Translations under genes and position numbers: made by a program | The notes under the pieces: generated by a model | Seen by the model: the letters and a program-made list of their open reading frames with translations, nothing else | What the model was told of the DNA's origin: nothing | The model's database searches: none | Shown here: positions 18,349-26,929 of the stretch, piece by piece | How the letters are laid out: each line of letters begins with the position of its first letter | Numbering within the stretch: position 1 is the first letter of the stretch | NCBI GenBank assembly: GCA_036675565.1 | Contig: JAKFER010000214.1 | Span: 1-56,911 of the forward strand | DNA: 56,911 bases | Source: JACCYQ01 sp036675565 | GTDB taxonomy: Bacteria; Bacteroidota; Bacteroidia; Chitinophagales; Chitinophagaceae | Reading direction: 5' to 3'

Positions 18349-18927
18349 ATGAAAAAATTAATTTTCACTGTTTTGGGCAGCGCTTTGCTATTCACCAGTT
18401 TATCCGGTAATGCACAGGATAAGGTTAAAGTAAAAAAGGATGAAATGAAGGTTAAATCAGAAAAGAGTAAAATGAAAATGGAAGGCATGGCCAATATGGA
18501 TATGCCATACAAGGCAAACTATTCTTCTCAATTTGCCATGGGCGACCAGGCACATGCAAAAAAGGTTATGGAATTATGGAAAGATTATGATGCAAATATG
18601 TTAGAGAAGCATTCAGATTATTTTGCGGATAGCCTTGTAGTTGAATTACCCAACGGAACCCGATTAGTTGGCAAAGAAGCTGCAATGAAATCCATCAAAG
18701 AATATCGTTCAAGCCAGGGCAAAGTAGAAAGTACTGTTGATGCATGGATATCAACAAGGAGTCTGGATAGAAATGAGGATTGGGTTTGCATTTGGGGTGT
18801 TGAAAAATCTACAGATGCTTCTGGCAAAGAAACAAAAACCCGCCTGCACGAAATCTGGCAATTGAATAAAGATGGTAAAGTGGTTTATATGGCTCAATTT
18901 ACAGCCACTCCGGCTCCGGATATGTGA
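18349..18927 (+). CDS. Secreted NTF2/SnoaL-like protein
   Basis: 192 residues. Signal peptide 1-22 (SGNAQD cleavage region) and a Lys/Met-rich segment (about 24-50) precede an NTF2-like domain (about 65-185): MELWKDYDANMLEKHSDYFA as helix 1, then VVELPNGTRLVGKEAAMKSIKEY and the curved sheet ending RLHEIWQLNKDGKVVYMAQF. This DUF4440/SnoaL-type fold is used for small-ligand binding or catalysis, and no catalytic residue can be named. A distant relative with the same layout, a lipoprotein, lies at 46370. The gene ends at a strong terminator. Function unknown. Confidence 0.82.
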   Translation: MKKLIFTVLGSALLFTSLSGNAQDKVKVKKDEMKVKSEKSKMKMEGMANMDMPYKANYSSQFAMGDQAHAKKVMELWKDYDANMLEKHSDYFADSLVVELPNGTRLVGKEAAMKSIKEYRSSQGKVESTVDAWISTRSLDRNEDWVCIWGVEKSTDASGKETKTRLHEIWQLNKDGKVVYMAQFTATPAPDM

Positions 18928-18946
18928 TTCAATATTATATTAATTA

Positions 18947-18975
18947 AACCGGTCCATTCTGGGCCGGTTTTTTTA
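18947..18975. terminator. Intrinsic terminator after the NTF2-like gene
   Basis: AACCGGTCC, loop ATTCT, then GGGCCGGTT followed by a run of seven T. It is 20 bases after the stop of the plus-strand gene and lies between convergent genes. The stem contains one G-T pair. Confidence 0.85.
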
Positions 18976-19013
18976 AGCTAACTATCTTCATTTGCAAATG
19001 GATCAATATTTTT

Positions 19014-19766
19014 TTACATGCGGGTAAAAACCAAACCGCTGTTTGCTTCACCCAGGTAAAGTCTGCCATCAGCCACACGGTGTTCAATTGTTTTTTCAGA
19101 AAGCATTTGAAAGAATGTGTTTTCAGTTTGCATCATATCGGTACAAGCCATTTTAGTTGATATGATGGGACCAATTTCTAACATGTTTGCTTTTATAGTA
19201 AATGATCCGCTGTAAGTATTACATCCTCCACGACCCTGAATTTTTTTATTAGCAACATCGAAAGCCAATGTAGGAATTTTTGAAGTGTCAGTAACCTGTA
19301 ACCTTTCTCCATTTATTTCCAATAATCTCCATCTTCCTTCGGTTAATAATTCCATATCCTGTATGGTCACTTTCTGTAATTGATAATTTAAAGAGGATTC
19401 TATGGGCTTGCCTTCTAAATCCATCATTTCAAGGTGTTGACCATGAAATGAAAAATACTTCAGCACGGTTTCTCCTTGTTTTAAAATAATAACAGAATCG
19501 TTGTTCATTAACCAGGTGCCGGTTTCATGCACTTCACTTAAAGATTCACCCCGGTAAAGGGATTTTTCATCAAAGCTTTTATCAGCTTTTAAGGTAAGCT
19601 GGTAATCCAAACTTTCGCAGTCTGCACAGGGAAGGTTGCCTTCCCAAACGGCAATAGCTTTTTGAGTTAATGCATCATCTGCTACAGGCGTTTCCTTAAT
19701 ATTTTTGGTTGTTGTGCAGGCAACTAGCAACAGAACCATGGCTGAAAATAATGCCGCTATTTTCAT
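19014..19766 (-). CDS. NlpE-like plus META domain lipoprotein
   Basis: 250 residues; lipoprotein signal with lipobox (LLLVAC, Cys17). Residues about 38-130 resemble the N-terminal domain of the copper-response lipoprotein NlpE: WEGNLPCADCESLDYQLTL contains the conserved CxxC. Residues about 142-248 are a META (HslJ-like) domain with GRWRLLEINGERL, GRGGCNTYSGSF and KMACTDMMQTENTFF; two conserved cysteines probably pair. The combination is common in Bacteroidota envelope proteins and is usually linked to envelope or oxidative stress, without a defined reaction. It starts 118 bases after the end of the GH3 gene, so it may have its own promoter. Confidence 0.9.
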   Translation of the reverse strand: MKIAALFSAMVLLLVACTTTKNIKETPVADDALTQKAIAVWEGNLPCADCESLDYQLTLKADKSFDEKSLYRGESLSEVHETGTWLMNNDSVIILKQGETVLKYFSFHGQHLEMMDLEGKPIESSLNYQLQKVTIQDMELLTEGRWRLLEINGERLQVTDTSKIPTLAFDVANKKIQGRGGCNTYSGSFTIKANMLEIGPIISTKMACTDMMQTENTFFQMLSEKTIEHRVADGRLYLGEANSGLVFTRM

Positions 19767-19884
19767 ACTGATAATTTTAGAAATGGAATAATAAATTTTA
19801 TTCCTTACATGGTTGCTAAAAAACCGGGCCAGATTAAACGGTTGAATTTAACCCGAATATCCTGGCAGATTGAATTACCTTTTT

Positions 19885-22107
19885 TTAATCCTGCAATTCA
19901 ATTTCCGTTTTCAAACGAATATCTGCGGATGAAGAACCGATCATGATTTCAAATTCGCCAGGTTCAGCTATCCAATCCAATTGCTGGTTATAAAAGGAAA
20001 GTTTATTCTTATCAATAATGAATTGGATTGTTTTTGATTCGCCAGGTTGCAACATGATCTTTTTAAAATCCTTAAGTTCTTTTACCGGTCGCACCAGGGA
20101 AGCAACTTTATCACGCAAATACAGTTGCACCACTTCTTCGCCGGCCCGGTTTCCTGAGTTGGTGACCCTGCAGTTTATGGTTATTACTTCATCCATTTTC
20201 ATTTTGGTTTTATTTGCCTGCAGATTGTCATATTTGAAACTTGTATAACTCAATCCATAACCAAATTCATATTGCGGGTGTATTGACAAATCAATGTATG
20301 CCGAACGGTAAAAACGATCGCTGTCATTCTGTGCAGGCCGGCCTGTATTTAAATAACTGTAATAAATAGGGATCTGTCCTTCGGACCTGGGGAAAGTCAT
20401 GGGTAATTTAGCAGAAGGATTATAATCGCCAAACAATACATCGGCAATAGCGTTTCCGGCTTCGCTGCCTAACCACCATGTATATAGTATCGCAGGTACA
20501 TTTTCTGATGTCCATTGAAATACAAGCGGTCTGCCGGCATTGATCATTACGACAAGCGGCTTCCCGGTTGCATGAATGGCTTTGATCAATTCTTCCTGTA
20601 CACCAGGTAAGTGAATATCAGAGCGACTCTTTGCTTCACCGCTCATATCCCTTCTTTCACCAACACTCATGATCACCACATCCGCCTGCTTTGCAATGGC
20701 AACTGCATTTGCAAATCCTGCACGGGAGGTATCATCAATACCACAACCTTCAGCATATAATAATTTGGTTTTATTTCCCAGTTTATTTTGTAATCCTTCC
20801 CACTGCGAAACAATATAATTTGAATCAGGAAATTCAATAGACCAAAAGCCCAGGTTTTCTCTTACTCTTTTCACTATGGGGCCAATAAATGCAATGGTTT
20901 TGGTAGATTTTGATATGGGCAAAACATTATTTTCATTCTTCAGCAACACGATACTTTTCTTTGCCACATCTCTTGCAATCAACGCATGCTGCGGATTAGC
21001 CAATACTTGTTTCTCCCGTTCCGCATTACTGAACTTATAAGGATCATCAAACAAACCCATTTCAAATTTTTTGTAAAGAATTCTTTTTACAGCATCATCT
21101 ATGACTGTTACTGGTACTTTGCCTTCATTCACTAATGTAACCAGGTGATTGATATAGCTGCGGCTTTCCATATCCATATCACTACCTGCAAGCGAAGCTT
21201 TCCAGGCCGCTTCATAATTATCTTTTACATAGCCGTGTGGTATCATTTCACCTATGGAACCCCAATCGCTCACAATAAAACCTTTAAAATTCCATTTGTT
21301 TTTTAAAATATCGCGTTGCAAATAATGACTGGCAGAAGCCGGGATGCCATTTAAATCGTTGAAAGAGTTCATGAAAGTAGCCACACCTGCTTCGGCTGCA
21401 GCTTTAAAGGGCGGCAGGTATATTTCCCACAATGTTCTGTCACTCATATCAACAGAATTATAATCACGGCCACCAATAGCCGCACCATAAGCTGCGAAAT
21501 GTTTTGCACAAGCCATGACAGCATCAATATTTCCCAGGCCTTTGCCCTGGAAACCTTTCACCCTTGCAGTGGCGATCATTGAACCCAGGTAAGGATCTTC
21601 ACCCGCACCTTCCATCACTCTTCCCCAGCGCGGATCACGGCTGATATCAACCATCGGTGCAAACGTCCAGTGAATGCCAGCTGCAGCTGCTTCCGTTGCG
21701 GCAATGCGGGCAGCCCGTTCAATTATTTCCATATCCCAACTGGCAGCTTCCGCTAAAGGAATGGGAAAAGTATTTCTGAATCCATGAATAACATCCTGTC
21801 CAAAAAGAAGCGGAATTTTTAACCGCGATTGCATAGCCAGTTCCTGTAATTCTTTGGTATGCGGTACGCCATTGATGTTTAACATGGAGCCTAATTTCCC
21901 GGCTTTTACCTGGTCAAGAATATCGCCTTGTTTGGTGATGGGACCTGTATGTTCCCATATGCCGGAATACTGGTTCATTTGGCCAACCTTTTCTTCCAGG
22001 GTCATCAATTTTAAAACTGAATCTACTTTTTGATCAATCGTTTTTTGTTGTGCAGTGGTAAATATCGGGATGGCTAACAACAAAAATAATTGCAGTGTAT
22101 TTTTCAC
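19885..22107 (-). CDS. bglX: GH3 beta-glucosidase (BglX type), exported
   Basis: 740 residues with a Sec signal (1-19). The GH3 N-terminal barrel (about 25-370) includes PLLFGQDVIHGFRNTFPIPLAEAASWD, CAKHFAAYGA and the nucleophile region GFIVSDWGSI. The C-terminal alpha/beta sandwich (about 400-620) holds VGERRDMSGEAKSRSDIHLPG with the acid/base region, and the end is a fibronectin type III-like domain (about 650-740). It cleaves terminal beta-glucosyl residues in the periplasm. It begins 25 bases after the GMC oxidoreductase stop on the same strand, so the two form an operon; products may feed the adjacent sugar genes. Confidence 0.94.
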   Translation of the reverse strand: MKNTLQLFLLLAIPIFTTAQQKTIDQKVDSVLKLMTLEEKVGQMNQYSGIWEHTGPITKQGDILDQVKAGKLGSMLNINGVPHTKELQELAMQSRLKIPLLFGQDVIHGFRNTFPIPLAEAASWDMEIIERAARIAATEAAAAGIHWTFAPMVDISRDPRWGRVMEGAGEDPYLGSMIATARVKGFQGKGLGNIDAVMACAKHFAAYGAAIGGRDYNSVDMSDRTLWEIYLPPFKAAAEAGVATFMNSFNDLNGIPASASHYLQRDILKNKWNFKGFIVSDWGSIGEMIPHGYVKDNYEAAWKASLAGSDMDMESRSYINHLVTLVNEGKVPVTVIDDAVKRILYKKFEMGLFDDPYKFSNAEREKQVLANPQHALIARDVAKKSIVLLKNENNVLPISKSTKTIAFIGPIVKRVRENLGFWSIEFPDSNYIVSQWEGLQNKLGNKTKLLYAEGCGIDDTSRAGFANAVAIAKQADVVIMSVGERRDMSGEAKSRSDIHLPGVQEELIKAIHATGKPLVVMINAGRPLVFQWTSENVPAILYTWWLGSEAGNAIADVLFGDYNPSAKLPMTFPRSEGQIPIYYSYLNTGRPAQNDSDRFYRSAYIDLSIHPQYEFGYGLSYTSFKYDNLQANKTKMKMDEVITINCRVTNSGNRAGEEVVQLYLRDKVASLVRPVKELKDFKKIMLQPGESKTIQFIIDKNKLSFYNQQLDWIAEPGEFEIMIGSSSADIRLKTEIELQD

Positions 22108-22132
22108 TTGATTTTTTTCTTAGAAGTTGAAA

Positions 22133-23875
22133 TTATAAATTGCCTTTCTTCATTTCTTCAGCCGCATAACCTACTGCTCTTGCGGTCAATGCCATATAAA
22201 GCAGGGATGGACTTTGATTTCCGGTGCTCGTCATGCAGGCACCATCTGTAACAAATACATTTGTGCATTGATGCATTTGGTTAAAATTATTCAACAAAGA
22301 GGTTTTGGGATCTTTACCCATCCGGCAACCACCCATTTCGTGAATATCTAATCCAGGTGGCTGATGATTATCATGCGTATTAATATTTTTGCAACCGGCT
22401 TTGTCCAGCATTTCTGCACTCTGGGTTAAAAAATCTTTGATCATTCTTTCGTCATTATCATCATAATCAACTGACATGATTAATAGCGGAATACCCCATT
22501 GATCTTTTTGATCTTTACTCAGTCGCACATGATTGCTTTCCTTTGGAATAGTTTCTCCCTGCATATACATATAACATCCCCATTTGCCAGGCTCGGACAT
22601 GGCATCTTTATATTCTCCTCCAATGGCTTCCGGCAATGAGTTTTCGTCTATTCCTCCACGATAGGCGCCCATAAACGTGGTGAAGCCGCCTACATAATCC
22701 ATATCATTTTTATACAGGTTGCGGTAATTAGCCAGAATGGGTTCTGTAGGATTTTTACCATAATAATATTTGTCTTCCATGCCATCAATTTCTGCATTAA
22801 CAGAAGCCCTGTAATTGTGGTGGGCAACATATTTTCCCAACAAGCCATTATCATTTCCCAGGCCGTTTGGAAAGCGGTTAGATGTTGAATTCAATAAAAT
22901 GAGATTACTGTTTAATGCGGAAGCATTGACAAATATGATCCTTGCAAAATAATCCGTAGTCTCTTTTGTGTTGCTGTCAATGACCCTAACACCAACTGCT
23001 TTTTGTTTTTGTTCATCATAGATAATTGAATGAACCACAGAAAAGGGCCTGATAGAAAGATTGCCGGTTTTTTTAGCCCATGGCAGTGTAGAAGTCACGG
23101 AACTGAAATAACCACCAAACGGGCAACCACGCATGCAGAGATTCCTTGCCAAACATTTAGATCTTCCCTGTTGTATATGAATTTCCTTTGGTTCTGTAAG
23201 TTGTGCCCATCTTGCATGAACCATGTGACGGTCCTTATAATTTTCTTTTATTTTTTTTGATATCATTGTTTCGGCACAATTAAAATCAAATGGCGGCAGG
23301 AACTCTCCATCAGGCATGGCATCAATACCATCTTTTGTTCCGCATACGCCGATGAATTTTTCCACATGAGAATACCAGGGTGCAATATCGTTGTAGCCAA
23401 TGGGCCATTCCATGCCAAAGCCATCCCGTGCCGGACCCGTAAATTCGTACTGGCTCCAGCGCTGGCAGGCTCGTCCCCAGGTCAACGATTTGCCACCAAC
23501 CTGGTAACCACGTATCCAGTCAAAAGGTTTTTCCTGTATATAAGGATGATCTTTATCCTTGATAAAAAAATGCGCAGTGTCCTCACCAAATCCCGCAGCC
23601 TTACTGATCAAAGGATTTTCCTGCAGAAATTGTTTGGTCATTTGTCCCCGGTGTTTAAATTCCCAGGGTTTTTTGTTAGCAGTAGGGTAATCTTTATTGT
23701 GTTCAACATTTCTTCCTCTTTCCAGCACCAAAGTTTTTAATCCATGATCACACAGTTCTTTTGCCGCCCAGCCGCCGCTGATACCGGAGCCTATTACAAT
23801 GGCATCAAAAAGATTATCCTGGTTTCGGTTAGCATTAATATTTACACGCAATGAATCATCTGGCATAGAATACAT
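22133..23875 (-). CDS. GMC-family FAD-dependent oxidoreductase (glycoside dehydrogenase type)
   Basis: 580 residues. FAD dinucleotide-binding motif FDAIVIGSGISGGWAAKEL near the N-terminus and the substrate-side C-terminal motifs HEMGGCRMGKD and TGNQSPSLLYMALTARA, which supply the catalytic His and Asn/Ser region. A Cys-rich segment (CLARNLCMRGCPFGG) is usual in the gluconate/sorbitol/3-keto-glycoside dehydrogenase branch and is suggested to hold an iron-sulfur cluster there. These enzymes normally pair with a small gluconate 2-dehydrogenase subunit 3 protein; none is encoded here. Operon with GH3. Start uncertain: ATG at 23866 is also possible, since the first ATG lies within an octamer repeat. 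Confidence 0.9.
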   Translation of the reverse strand: MYSMPDDSLRVNINANRNQDNLFDAIVIGSGISGGWAAKELCDHGLKTLVLERGRNVEHNKDYPTANKKPWEFKHRGQMTKQFLQENPLISKAAGFGEDTAHFFIKDKDHPYIQEKPFDWIRGYQVGGKSLTWGRACQRWSQYEFTGPARDGFGMEWPIGYNDIAPWYSHVEKFIGVCGTKDGIDAMPDGEFLPPFDFNCAETMISKKIKENYKDRHMVHARWAQLTEPKEIHIQQGRSKCLARNLCMRGCPFGGYFSSVTSTLPWAKKTGNLSIRPFSVVHSIIYDEQKQKAVGVRVIDSNTKETTDYFARIIFVNASALNSNLILLNSTSNRFPNGLGNDNGLLGKYVAHHNYRASVNAEIDGMEDKYYYGKNPTEPILANYRNLYKNDMDYVGGFTTFMGAYRGGIDENSLPEAIGGEYKDAMSEPGKWGCYMYMQGETIPKESNHVRLSKDQKDQWGIPLLIMSVDYDDNDERMIKDFLTQSAEMLDKAGCKNINTHDNHQPPGLDIHEMGGCRMGKDPKTSLLNNFNQMHQCTNVFVTDGACMTSTGNQSPSLLYMALTARAVGYAAEEMKKGNL

Positions 23876-23911
23876 TTAGATAATTAGACAATTAGGCAAT
23901 TTGAAAATTTG
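23872..23911. repeat. 8-bp periodic AT-rich repeat array (five units) at the GMC gene start
   Basis: On the minus strand the units are CAAATTTT, CAAATTGC, CTAATTGT, CTAATTAT and CTAAATGT. The last one contains the first possible start codon of the GMC gene. Same period and similar unit as the arrays at 1-56 and 47602-47641. Confidence 0.7.
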
Positions 23912-24177
23912 AAAATGAAATAACCTGTTTGATTATTAGTCTTCCACTTTTATTTACAACTTTAGTTTTTGAATATAAATTAAAAATATTACAGAAAAGA
24001 ACTATCAATCAAGTATTGAAAGTTAGATCATTTTATACGTTGCGCATGATAAAAAAAAGTGTAAAATCAACATCAAACGTTTGCGTTGTATTTATATAAG
24101 CATCTTTAAGCAATCTATTTATTTTATCTTAATTTTCAATTTTCAAAACATTTTCCAACACTTATTTTTTCAGAGAT
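23876..24177. promoter_or_regulatory. Divergent regulatory region of the carbohydrate locus
   Basis: 302 bases between divergent GMC (minus) and Gfo/Idh (plus) genes. It contains the octamer repeat at its left edge, an ACGTTGCGCA stretch near 24038-24047 and a perfect 10-bp palindrome at 24074-24083. No exact TAnnTTTG element and no ORF were found. Both promoters must lie here if each operon has its own. Confidence 0.6.
24074..24083. promoter_or_regulatory. Palindromic operator candidate CAAACGTTTG
   Basis: Perfect 10-bp palindrome CAAACGTTTG, about 95 bases upstream of the Gfo/Idh start codon. The central CG with AAACGTTT is typical of LacI-family operators. Related sites lie upstream of the MFS (28293-28304) and kinase (29537-29548) genes of the same locus. 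No regulator gene is encoded in the window. Confidence 0.55.
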
Positions 24178-25281
24178 ATGCAAAAAGTAAAAGTGGCCAT
24201 TTTAGGGGCCGGTTTCATCACAGATATTCATTTGGAAAGTTATCACCGCTTTGTGCCAAATGCAGAAGTTGTCGCTATTTATGCAAGGGATATTAAAAAG
24301 GCAAAAGCAATGGCAGAAAAACATCATATACCAGCCTGGTATGATGATATGGATCAGATCATTACTGAATCCGGATGTGATGTGGTGGATATTTGTATTC
24401 CGAATTATTTGCATGCTGAAGCAACCCTGAAAGCAGCGGCTGCTGGTAAGCATGTAATTATTGAAAAACCATTAGCTGTAACATTAGAAGAAGCTGATGA
24501 AATGATTGCGGCATGCAAAAAGGCAAATGTAAAACTGATGTATGCTGAAGAATTATGCTTTGCGCCAAAATATGAAAGAGTCAGAAAAATGGTGAATGAT
24601 GGAGCTATCGGTGATGTATACATGTTGAAACAATCGGAAAAACATTCTGGCCCGCATACGGATTGGTTTTATGATGTTAATCTTGCTGGTGGTGGTGTTT
24701 TAATGGATATGGGTTGCCATGGCATCGCCTGGTTCCGGTGGATGTTGAACAATGCAAAAGTGGAAAGCGTGTATGCAAGTATGTCAATCGTTTTACATAA
24801 AGGGCGTACATTAGGTGAAGACAATTCAATTTTAATCATCGAATTTGAAAATGGCGTAACCGGTGTAGTGGAAAATAGCTGGGCCAAACATGGCGGCATG
24901 GATGACCGAAGTGAAGTGCATGGGACAGGTGGGGTAGTGTATGCTGATTTGTTTATGGGTAATGCGGCAGTTTCTTACAGTCAGAAGGGTTATGATTATG
25001 CCATGGAAAAAGCCGATACAACTATTGGCTGGAGCTTCACTGTTTTTGAAGAAGTTTTTAACCAGGGTTACCCGCATGAACTGCAGCATTTTATTGATTG
25101 TGTACAAAACAATAAAGAACCTGTTGTAACAGGTGAAGACGGGCGTGCAGTGTTGGAAATAATTTATGCGGCATATGCTTCTGCAGCGCAAGGAAAGAAA
25201 ATTAAACTTCCCTTTTCACCAAAGGTGAGTAAACCGATTGATCTTTGGCTGAATCCATCCACCTTAAATATTGAAAAATAA
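24178..25281 (+). CDS. Gfo/Idh/MocA-family NAD(P)-dependent oxidoreductase
   Basis: 367 residues. N-terminal Rossmann domain with KVAILGAGFITDIHLESY (dinucleotide motif) and the conserved VIIEKPLAVTLEEA, where Lys contributes to catalysis. The C-terminal domain contains NLAGGGVLMDMGCHGI with the Asp-x3-His pair used as acid/base in this family. Members interconvert sugar hydroxyl and keto groups on free sugars, glycosides or aminosugars. It heads a plus-strand operon with an amino-sugar-phosphate isomerase homolog six bases away and a ROK kinase, and faces a GMC dehydrogenase, so oxidation and reduction of the same sugar is a reasonable guess. Exact substrate unknown. Confidence 0.92.
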   Translation: MQKVKVAILGAGFITDIHLESYHRFVPNAEVVAIYARDIKKAKAMAEKHHIPAWYDDMDQIITESGCDVVDICIPNYLHAEATLKAAAAGKHVIIEKPLAVTLEEADEMIAACKKANVKLMYAEELCFAPKYERVRKMVNDGAIGDVYMLKQSEKHSGPHTDWFYDVNLAGGGVLMDMGCHGIAWFRWMLNNAKVESVYASMSIVLHKGRTLGEDNSILIIEFENGVTGVVENSWAKHGGMDDRSEVHGTGGVVYADLFMGNAAVSYSQKGYDYAMEKADTTIGWSFTVFEEVFNQGYPHELQHFIDCVQNNKEPVVTGEDGRAVLEIIYAAYASAAQGKKIKLPFSPKVSKPIDLWLNPSTLNIEK

Positions 25282-25286
25282 TTATC

Positions 25287-26024
25287 ATGCAAATATTTGT
25301 ATCGGAAGCCTATGAAGCATTATCGAAGCGGGCAGTTACACACCTGGTTGAATATGTAAAAGATATTGATCATCCACTCATTTGTATGGCGTCAGGTGAT
25401 TCACCTGCTGGCTTATATAAAGTAATCGTTGAATTGGTTCAACAAAATCAACTGGATATTTCTAAGTGGTATTTTGTTGGTTTAGATGAATGGGCCGGTA
25501 TGAATGGAGACGATGAAGGAAGTTGCCGTTTTCATTTAAATAACCAGTTTTTCCATCCTTTACAAATTGCAGAAGACAGGATTTGTTTCTTTGATGGTAA
25601 AGTGGAAAATGTGCAGGAATGTAAAAGGGTTGAAGATTTTATTAAACAACATGGTGGCATTGATGTAGCCATTGTTGGATTGGGGATGAATGGCCATATT
25701 GGTATGAATGAACCGGGTGTATCTATGTCGCTTAGATCACACATTGCAGATATTGATCCTTTAACACAACAGGTTGGGCAAAAATATTTTAAGAAAGAAC
25801 AAAAGCTTTCACATGGTCTTACACTGGGAATGGCCACCATTATGGAAGCCAAAGAAATCATGCTGGTGGTGAATGGTGCTCATAAGGCAGAGATAGTAAA
25901 GCAAGCTGTAGAAGGCGAAATTTCAGAACATCTGCCTGCCAGTTATTTGCGCAATCATATGGGATTGTCTGTATATCTCGATAAAAACGCCGCCCGTTTA
26001 ATCAGTGTTGAAAATGAAAATTGA
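25287..26024 (+). CDS. Glucosamine/galactosamine-6-phosphate isomerase (deaminase) family protein
   Basis: 245 residues, NagB/6-phosphogluconolactonase fold. Recognisable motifs: CMASGDSPAGLYKVI (phosphate loop), FVGLDEWAGM (Asp acting in ring opening, LDEY/W type) and VGLGMNGHIGMNEPGVS, which aligns with NagB GIGxDGHIAFNEPG. His and Glu of the catalytic set are present; the Asp is Asn, as also found in Bacillus-type NagB. 6-phosphogluconolactonases instead have GHTASLFP, so deaminase/isomerase is preferred. It would turn an aminosugar 6-phosphate into a ketose phosphate plus ammonia. Starts five bases after the Gfo/Idh stop and overlaps the ROK gene by 11 bases, indicating translational coupling. 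Confidence 0.88.
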   Translation: MQIFVSEAYEALSKRAVTHLVEYVKDIDHPLICMASGDSPAGLYKVIVELVQQNQLDISKWYFVGLDEWAGMNGDDEGSCRFHLNNQFFHPLQIAEDRICFFDGKVENVQECKRVEDFIKQHGGIDVAIVGLGMNGHIGMNEPGVSMSLRSHIADIDPLTQQVGQKYFKKEQKLSHGLTLGMATIMEAKEIMLVVNGAHKAEIVKQAVEGEISEHLPASYLRNHMGLSVYLDKNAARLISVENEN

Positions 26025-26856
26025 AAATATTTTAGGGATTGATTTAGGCGGTACCAATATACGCGGTGGCATTGTAAAGGAGAACGGATTGTCTGAAGTA
26101 ATTTCACAACGTATAAATGCAAATGCTTCTTTAGAAGAAGTCTTACATGATCTTTACCGCTTTCTTGATCCTTTCATATCCAAAAATATAAATGCCATAG
26201 GCATTGGTGTGCCTGGCCTGGTATCCAATGGAAATGTTTATGATGTTATTAATATTCCTGCATGGAAAGAGATTCCATTACGGTCTTTGTTAGAAGATCA
26301 TTATCAACTGCCCGTTGCCGTTAACAACGATGCCAATTGTTTTGCTTTGGGAGAATTTTATTTTGGTAAAGGAAAAGGGTTTGATTCCATGATCGGTTTA
26401 ACGATTGGGACCGGTTTAGGTTCTGGTATCATCATCCATAAAAAATTATACGCTGGTCATAATGGGGGTGCCGGTGAATTTGGCATGATGGAATACCTGG
26501 ATCAATTTTATGAATATTATGGGAGTGGCCAGTTCTTTAAAAATGTTTATGGCATAAACGGTGAAGAAGTTTTTCTAAATGCAAAACAGGGAAATAAAGA
26601 TGCTTTAAGGATGTACTCAGCAATGGGTATGCATTTGGGAAACGCCATAAAAACAATCATGTATGCGACTGATGTTAATTTGATTGTTTTAGGAGGATCC
26701 GTAAGACATGCATTTCCATATTTTTCCAGATCCATGTGGCAGCAAATAGAAACTTTTGCTTATAAGAGATCTGTTGCAAACTTAAAAATAGAGGTCTCCG
26801 AATTAGAAAACAGCGGCATTCTTGGGGCCGCTGCTTTGCATTTTGATGCTGATTAA
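26014..26856 (+). CDS. ROK-family sugar kinase lacking the zinc cysteine motif
   Basis: 280 residues from the ATG at 26014; a GTG at 26005 would add three. ATP site LGIDLGGTNIRGGIV, catalytic Asp in NNDANCFALGE, GLTIGTGLGSGIII, and the His-containing HNGGAGEFG. The cysteine motif CxCGxxGCxE that binds zinc in most ROK kinases should follow but is replaced by a Tyr-rich LDQFYEYYGSGQFF. Members without the cysteines exist, so activity is likely retained. A hexose or aminohexose 6-kinase role would supply the phosphosugar for the preceding isomerase homolog. Last gene of the three-gene operon; the next gene is convergent. Confidence 0.88.
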   Translation: MKIENILGIDLGGTNIRGGIVKENGLSEVISQRINANASLEEVLHDLYRFLDPFISKNINAIGIGVPGLVSNGNVYDVINIPAWKEIPLRSLLEDHYQLPVAVNNDANCFALGEFYFGKGKGFDSMIGLTIGTGLGSGIIIHKKLYAGHNGGAGEFGMMEYLDQFYEYYGSGQFFKNVYGINGEEVFLNAKQGNKDALRMYSAMGMHLGNAIKTIMYATDVNLIVLGGSVRHAFPYFSRSMWQQIETFAYKRSVANLKIEVSELENSGILGAAALHFDAD

Positions 26857-26929
26857 ATCATTACGGGAATACATAGCTTATTTCGTTTGCCATGCCCTTT
26901 CTTCCTGTTCCGGGAATTTAAAACATTCG

